Below the pieces are notes generated by a model, which saw nothing but the letters and a program-made list of their open reading frames with translations, was not told the origin of the DNA and did not search any database. 64,000 bases of DNA from contig PDUO01000002.1 in NCBI GenBank assembly GCA_003008705.1, positions 1,444,898 to 1,508,897 on the forward strand. The letters run 5' to 3'. Positions 58,263-64,000 of this stretch are shown piece after piece. Origin of the DNA: Pezicula radicicola (Eukaryota; Ascomycota; Leotiomycetes; Helotiales; Dermateaceae). Each line of letters opens with the position of its first letter. Position 1 is the first letter of the stretch. The position numbers and the translations under genes were made by a program.

Positions 58263-60578
58263 ATGGCAACCCTCACCGCAACACACAGCTCCCTCCCGAC
58301 TATTGTACAACATCAACCTCCTCGCTCTAATGAACCCCACTCTTCTCCCCGCAAATCATGGCGTCAATATTTCAATGTTTTCACATCAACCTCTCATGGA
58401 ACCAGAGGGTCTACAAGAAATGATCTCCATCAATCCTCGACAAATGCATCTGGCAGGAGTAGACATGAACCAAAATGGTGGAAGATCCGCCTCTTCAAAG
58501 GCATGATTGCTGATCTTCAACGACGAGCTCCGTTCTATGTAAGCGACTGGACGGATGCTTGGGATTATAGAGTCATTCCTGCTACAGTATATATGTATTT
58601 TGCGAAGTATGATGCACAGCGTGCAGATCTATTTACATAGCAGACTCAATTGAAATGCTGATACACCGTCCAGTATTCTACCTGCACTGGCTTTTTCCTT
58701 GGATATGTAAGTAAATGCGATTTCATAACTTTGAAACTAGATACCTGACTGACTCTAGGTTTACTAAAACAAACATGAGCTTTGGTGTTAACGAAGTTCT
58801 TCTTGCATCTGTCTTAGGATCGGTAGTGTTTGCTGTTTTTGCAGCTCAACCTCTGGTCATTGTCGGAGTCACTGGACCCATCACTGTCTTCAATTAGTAA
58901 GTAAGAGAAGTTTCATAGTCATGCCAACACTGTGGCTGACATTGCGACAGTACTGTGTACGATATCATGGTCCCAACTGGGACAAACTACTTCGCATTTA
59001 TGTGTTGGATTGGACTGTAAGCCTGGCATTATTAACCATCGCTTGAATTTATACTTATCATGAATAGGTGGTCACTGATGATGCACTGGATCTTAGCAGC
59101 GACGAATGCCTGCAACGCTCTTAAATACGTCACAAGATTCTCATGCGACATATTCGGGTTTTACGTTGCATTCATCTACTTGCAAAAGGGCATTCAAGTC
59201 CTGACTCGGCAAGGCTCTGGTGATGCATTCTATCTGTCTATCGTGGTATCACTTCTTGTCCTTGTTATTGGGTACCTCTGTGGAGTCATTGGCTCGAGTC
59301 CTTTATTTCAACACTATATAAGAGTGTTCATCAAGGATTACGGGACACCTCTCACGGTCATCTTCTTCACGGGTTTTGTGCATATTGGCAAGATGAGAGA
59401 TGTTAGTCTGAATGTACTACCGACGAGCAAAGCTTTCTTTCCAACCACGGACAGAAGTTGGTTCGTACATTTTTGGGATATCAGAGTTTCAGATGTCTTT
59501 ATTGCAATTCCGTTTGCGGTATTACTTACGGTTTTATTTTGGTTTGACCATAACGGTAAGCAATTTATCTAGTAGTTGACCAGTATCAGTTTGCTTACGA
59601 TAGCTAGTTTCGTCTTTGATCGCTCAAGGCACTGAATTTCCTCTACGAAAACCAGCTGGCTTTCACTGGGACATCTTTCTCCTTGGCCTTACTACAGGCG
59701 TTGCAGGATTGTTGGGAATCCCTTTTCCAAACGGGTTGATACCACAGGCACCTTTTCACACTGATTCGCTGTGTGCCACCAAGGTCGTCGCAGACCTTAA
59801 CGAGGATGGTGCCAACAAGGGCCATGTCGTGACAAAGGTCGATCATGTCGTCGAGCAACGAGTTTCAAATTTGGCTCAAGGCCTCCTCACACTCGGCACA
59901 ATGAGTGGTCCATTGCTCATTGTCATTCATCTTATTCCTCAAGGTGTTCTGGCAGGGCTCTTCTTTGTCATGGGCGTTCAAGCACTAGAAGGAAATGGGA
60001 TCACTTTGAAGATACTCTTCCTCGCTAAGGATAAATCCCTTACTCCAAAATCCGACCCATTGAGACGTATCCATCGCCGTCAAGCTATCTGGGTATTTCT
60101 AGCCATCCAACTCTTCGGATTCGGCGCCACATTTGCTATTACTCAAACCATTGCAGCAGTCGGCTTTCCAATCATCATCTTGCTTCTCATTCCTCTCCGG
60201 ACCTTTGTACTCCCGAAATGGTTCACTCAGGAAGAACTGAGTCTCCTTGATGCCCCGACAGCTAGTCCATTTACAATGATATCTGTGGGTGGGAACTTCG
60301 GAGAAAGTCTGGACGACCTTGACCCTAATGGCCAAACGGGACCTAGAGGCAGGGATGTCGAACTAAGCTCGTCAACAAGCCAAGGTGTAATTGCTGATGA
60401 TGGAGAAGATACCCTTGAAGGATTAGCAGAAAGAGGCGAAGGTCCTGGCGTTGGAATGAAAAGGCGAGAAAGTTGGAGGGCCGAAGGAAGGAGTGGACGA
60501 ATGGGAGAGACTACGGAGTCCATTGAAATGGACAAACCTGGCATGAGGAGAAGAAGTGTGAGTCGGCAGCCACAGTGA
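58263..60578 (+). CDS. BOR1: BOR1-type borate/bicarbonate (SLC4) transporter
   Basis: This is an anion transporter of the HCO3-/borate family; yeast Bor1 exports borate across the plasma membrane. Six exons are read: 58263..58606, 58674..58706, 58759..58896, 58951..59016, 59068..59555 and 59608..60578, giving 679 residues. Seen: KGMIADLQRRAPFYVSDW, ILPALAFSLDMFTKTNMSFG, the multiple-membrane-span core VFAAQPLVIVGVTGPITVFN (substrate-site TGP motif), CWIGLWSLMMHWILAA, IPFAVLLTVLFWFDHN, GIPFPNGLIPQAPFHTDSLC and PQGVLAGLFFVMGVQALEGN. The tail of about 110 residues after the last span is soluble and basic. Exons 2 and 4 are only 33 and 66 nt. Substrate (borate versus bicarbonate) is by family analogy. 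Confidence 0.93.
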
Positions 60579-60937
60579 GATGATCTATGCAGGAGATCTT
60601 TCATACTCGAGATAAAACTAAAAGCCCTAGACAACTGCCGTTGTGTGCTAAGTTTCTAGTTTACGTTTTCGAAAGGACATTAAGTACATACACAACTTAG
60701 GAAGAACTCTACGTAGACTTTTGTTGGATATAATATTATACTGGCTTAGGAACTGTAAGAACCAAAAAACTGAAGCAATTGTTAAAAAATAGTCTCTTCA
60801 AAAAGATGCATTATTAGACTACCTAGGTACTCCACTTAGAGTCGTCTCCGATCATGTGACTCGATATTAAAGTGCCCAATTCGCGTCGCGAACTTCGAAA
60901 ACCGCGTCGCGGATAGCATCTCAACCATATAAACACC
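60579..60937. other. Promoter interval of RFC4
   Basis: The first part is AT-rich 3' flank of the transporter gene. The last 60 bp carries two CGCGTCGCG boxes. No gene is present. Confidence 0.5.
60882..60911 (+). promoter_or_regulatory. Two CGCGTCGCG boxes upstream of RFC4
   Basis: Identical 9-mers lie at 60882..60890 and 60903..60911, 21 bp apart start to start, which places them on the same face of the helix. They are 27-56 bp before the RFC4 ATG. The CGCGT core matches the POL1 cluster and MBF-type sites. Confidence 0.5.
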
Positions 60938-62111
60938 ATGGCCGTCACAAAGCCAGAGGAGAAGGGCGAATCGTCCAAGAGTGCTGCTAAGAATGCACTC
61001 AAAGCAAATTCGAATGGAATCACCAATTATGAATTGCCCTGGTATGTGTTGGCTTTGTCCCTTTAGTACTAAATACTCACGATTCCCCAAGGGTAGAGAA
61101 GTACCGTCCAGTCTTCCTGGACGACATTGTAGGCAATACTGAGACGATCGAACGACTAAAGATCATTGCAAAGGATGGCAATATGCCTCATGTCATCATT
61201 TCGGGCATGCCAGGTATTGGGAAAACCACATCAGTATTATGTTTGGCGAGGCAGCTGCTCGGAGACTCATATAAGGAGGCCGTGCTGGAACTGAATGCCA
61301 GTGACGAGAGAGGTCAGTTATTGTTATAGATTAGAGAACCTTAGTAGCTGACTTTTTCTCCCCAGGTATCGATGTTGTACGAAATCGAATCAAAGGGTTT
61401 GCGCAGAAGAAAGTCACCCTTCCACAAGGCAGACAGAAGCTTGTCATTCTTGATGAAGCCGATAGCATGACCTCCGGAGCTCAACAGGCACTTCGACGTA
61501 CTATGGAGATATATTCTGCAACCACACGATTTGCATTTGCTTGCAACCAGTCCAATAAGATTATTGAGCCCCTCCAATCTCGATGCGCTATCCTTCGTTA
61601 TGCCCGCCTCACAGACGCACAAATTGTGAAGAGATTATTGCAGATTATCGAAGCAGAAAAGGTCGAATATAGCGAAGATGGATTGGCCGCGCTGGTCTTC
61701 AGTGCAGAAGGTGATATGAGACAAGCTATCAATAATCTGCAATCCACCTTCGCGGGATTTGGATTTGTGAGCGGCGATAATGTCTTCAAAGTCGTTGACT
61801 CGCCCCACCCTATCAAAGTACAAGCGATGATCAAGGCATGCTTTGAGGGAGATGTCAATTCGGCGTTGGAGACATTGAAGGAGCTTTGGGACTTGGGGTA
61901 TTCAAGCCATGATATTATTAGTACGATGTTTAGGGTCACGAAGACGATTCCCACACTTAGTGAGCATTCAAAGCTGGAGTTTATCAAGGAGATAGGATTC
62001 ACACATATGAAAATATTGGAGGGTGTGCAGACGTTGCTACAGCTTAGCGGGTGCATTGCACGGCTGTCGAAGTTGAATATGGATTCGAAGAAGTTTGTTG
62101 CTGGTAAATAA
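60938..62111 (+). CDS. RFC4: Replication factor C subunit 4
   Basis: This is a small subunit of the RFC clamp loader that opens PCNA and loads it onto primed DNA in the nucleus. The exons 60938..61041, 61092..61312 and 61366..62111 give 356 residues. After a 30-residue lysine/serine-rich extension come [19 protein letters not shown], Walker [10 protein letters not shown] (73-81), [20 protein letters not shown], Walker B LVILDEAD (134-141), the SRC motif (180-182, arginine finger), [17 protein letters not shown] and VDSPHPIKV. The identity as Rfc4 (human RFC2) rather than Rfc2/3/5 rests on [20 protein letters not shown], which is nearly identical to yeast Rfc4. Confidence 0.96.
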
Positions 62112-62280
62112 TGGGTATATGGAAATAAGCATTGGTTGGCGTTGAGGGATATATGGCAGGCTGGGAAAGAAACGCCAGACTTCATGACTACTGTACAGCG
62201 CAAAGAGCTATATGAATCGCAGATATTTACAAGCAATCCTCAGCTGCGCGCCTCACTCATAGGTTTTCTAACTCTCTGCA

Positions 62281-62710
62281 TCAAGGCTTGTCCTCCTTCG
62301 GCGACTGTTCGAATTCCTTTTCGAAGTTTTCCCACACAGCCCTATCTCTGATCATACGTTTATGCATCCGGACTTTGGCTTCGTACTCTCGTAGTTTATG
62401 GTCTGCTTCCAACATCGCGCCCATTATCATGCCAGACATTTGGATCTGGAAAATCAGTGATTCGTCATCGAGCTTAAGACAAAGGACTTACAAAGACTTT
62501 GAATTGTATTGTCAAGCCACGATAGATAGGTGACATGGCATAGCCTGCAGCCCCCAGAATCGCAGTCGCAATACCCCACTGCGATTGTCAGTACTTGATA
62601 TTCATAGAAGGTGCACTGCATACTCTCGAAGCACCTGCGACTGCTCCTTTGCCAGCTTCCCATGCACCATTTGAAGCTTCCTCATCTTTGAGACCCCCAT
62701 GAGTCCGCAT
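62281..62710 (-). CDS. Small membrane protein, 112 residues, HIG1/Rcf-like (tentative)
   Basis: Three exons (62624..62710, 62492..62578 and 62281..62445) join through introns of 45 and 46 nt, among the shortest in the window. The product starts MRTHGGLKDEEASNGAWEAG, has hydrophobic segments around WGIATAILGAAGYAMSP and FIQMSGMIMGAMLE, then a basic amphipathic tail (REYEAKVRIHKRMIRDRAVW) and ends in KEDKP. The two-helix hairpin with a charged C-terminus resembles mitochondrial HIG1/Rcf-type proteins, but I do not recognise the exact family. I recall similar small proteins in other ascomycetes, and all splice frames close perfectly, which supports a real gene. It is tail-to-tail with RFC4 and divergent from HIS3. 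Confidence 0.7.
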
Positions 62711-62899
62711 TTTGTATAATATTAGAACATTGAAGTTTTCTGGATGTTCAAATCCCGATCAGTCGAGGGAGCTCGGAGCACCTTGAACGTCATGACCTCG
62801 TCAAACAGAGCAAACATGGATCGCCTCCATCCATCACTTTCAACAACGACTTTAAAGGATTTTATGTACGAAAGTAGCATTATAAACGAAACCACAGGA

Positions 62900-63799
62900 A
62901 TGACTACAAACGGACAACAGAGGGTGCGCTCAGCACAAGTATCCCGCGATACGAACGAAACCAGCATTCAACTGGCAATTAATCTGGACGGCGGCGCATT
63001 TCCAGCAGATACTGATAGCAAGCTTCTGAGTGGAGATTCTGGCCATGCTTCACAGAAGTCGAAATCGCAGGATATTAGGATCAATTCGGGCATTGGGTTC
63101 TTAGATCATATGCTTCATGCTCTTGCGAAGCATGCTGGATGGAGTCTGGCTCTCAATTGCAAGGGCGATCTTCACAGTTCGTTTTCCTGACTCACTTACC
63201 TCTTCTTTCTCTCCAATTACTAATTGATGTCTAGTTGATGACCACCACACTGCGGAAGACGTCTGTATAGCACTAGGAGGCGCATTCAAAGACGCCCTCG
63301 GTGTGCCAACCGGTCTTGCACGATTCGGCTCTGCATACGCACCCCTCGATGAAGCCCTTTCCCGCGCAGTAGTCGACCTTTCCAACCGGCCATATGCAGT
63401 CATTGAGTTGGGATTGAAGCGTGAGAAGATTGGAGACTTGAGCTGCGAGATGATTCCACATTGTATGGAGAGCTTTGCGCAGGCGGCTAGAATTACTATT
63501 CACGGTATGTATACGGAGTCAAAAATTTCCATTAAGCCTTGCTTTTTGGGCTTGTAAGATACGCCTTTGCTCTCGAAGCGCATTTTGCAACTCCAAGAGA
63601 ATTGGGCTAGTCGACCACCCATTTTACAGAACAGTACTGACTGTATTGTTTCGCAGTTGACTGTATACGAGGTTTCAATGACCACCATAGAGCAGAGAGT
63701 GCTTTCAAGGCTTTGGCTGTAGCTATTAGAGCAGCAACGGCGAAAGTTCCTGGTAGGGAAGGAGAGATTCCTAGTACTAAGGGTACTTTGAGTACATGA
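62900..63799 (+). CDS. HIS3: Imidazoleglycerol-phosphate dehydratase
   Basis: This is the sixth step of histidine synthesis, dehydrating imidazole glycerol phosphate to imidazole acetol phosphate with Mn2+. The exons 62900..63176, 63235..63504 and 63657..63799 give 229 residues. The metal-binding His-rich motifs are [25 protein letters not shown] and [30 protein letters not shown] is the N-terminal strand. An insertion of about 20 residues ([20 protein letters not shown]) separates the first strand from [12 protein letters not shown], as in several fungi. The start at 62900 ([13 protein letters not shown]) is preferred, although the frame stays open to an ATG at 62744, because a longer product would leave only 33 bp to the divergent gene. 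Confidence 0.95.
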
Positions 63800-64000
63800 T
63801 TAGAAAATACAGACAAAAACAAAGACACGTTAATGAAAAATATGATCTTATGAAAAAAGGAAAATCTCACTTGTTCCTAAGTGATCTTGTTAATATCACA
63901 AATTTGAGTGGGCGGAGCGGGGCGGGGTCGCGCGGAATCTTTATCGACGCCAAGACTTGAAATTCTTCGGTCCTAAATTCTTTATCGCGAAATAGCTAAT
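63800..64000. other. 3' flank of HIS3 to window end
   Basis: It is non-coding. A GC-rich stretch (GGGCGGAGCGGGGCGGGG, 63911..63928) stands out near the end. Nothing further can be called. Confidence 0.4.

Overview
The window is a stretch of nuclear chromosome from a filamentous ascomycete (Pezizomycotina). Genes carry many short introns, mostly 45-85 nt, with GTAAGT/GTATGT-type donors and CTAAC/CTGAC-type branch points. The gene content is fungal: LYS9 of the alpha-aminoadipate lysine pathway, RIB7, a HET-domain protein, a fungal peroxygenase and a GH5 exo-1,3-glucanase. Protein similarity as I recall it suggests Leotiomycetes, but that is inference and the species is not identified. Splice junctions were assigned by reading frame, splice consensus and remembered family alignments; no search was run.

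Layout. 1-770 holds the 5' part of an RRM protein on the minus strand, followed by 1.8 kb of AT-rich non-coding DNA. 2.5-28.0 kb is a dense housekeeping block: mitochondrial PPR protein (-), POL1 (+), RBG1/DRG1 GTPase (+), a Spo12-family mitotic-exit protein (-), a peroxisomal acyl-CoA dehydrogenase ending in SKL (-), LSG1 (-), LTV1 (+), SAC3 (+), CBF5 (+) and an M20 metallopeptidase (+). 28-44 kb is accessory: a secreted short-type heme-thiolate peroxygenase, a HET protein with a broken or rare GA-AG splice site, two convergent paralogous cysteine-rich single-pass membrane proteins around an AT-rich spacer with repeat relics, and an unrecognised protein gene that needs three awkward introns or is broken. 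44-51 kb has a Derlin (-), LYS9 (+), an intergenic 45-bp perfect inverted repeat and an Nta1-type amidase (+). 51.9-52.9 kb is a decayed luciferase-domain gene. 53.5-64 kb has an exo-beta-1,3-glucanase (-), RIB7 (+), a BOR1-type anion transporter (+), RFC4 (+), a small two-helix membrane protein (-) and HIS3 (+).

How the genes relate. Several neighbours share processes. LSG1 (60S) and LTV1 (40S) are divergently paired late ribosome maturation factors, and CBF5 (rRNA pseudouridylation) lies close by. POL1 and RFC4, both replication genes, carry CGCGT motif clusters of the MBF type upstream. CACGTG hexamers lie 96-226 bp upstream of four genes. The most novel-looking signals are the 45-bp hairpin at 47.7-47.85 kb, the convergent pair of cysteine-rich receptor-like proteins and the noncanonical splice site in the HET gene. 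No rRNA, intact tRNA, CRISPR array or intact transposon was seen.
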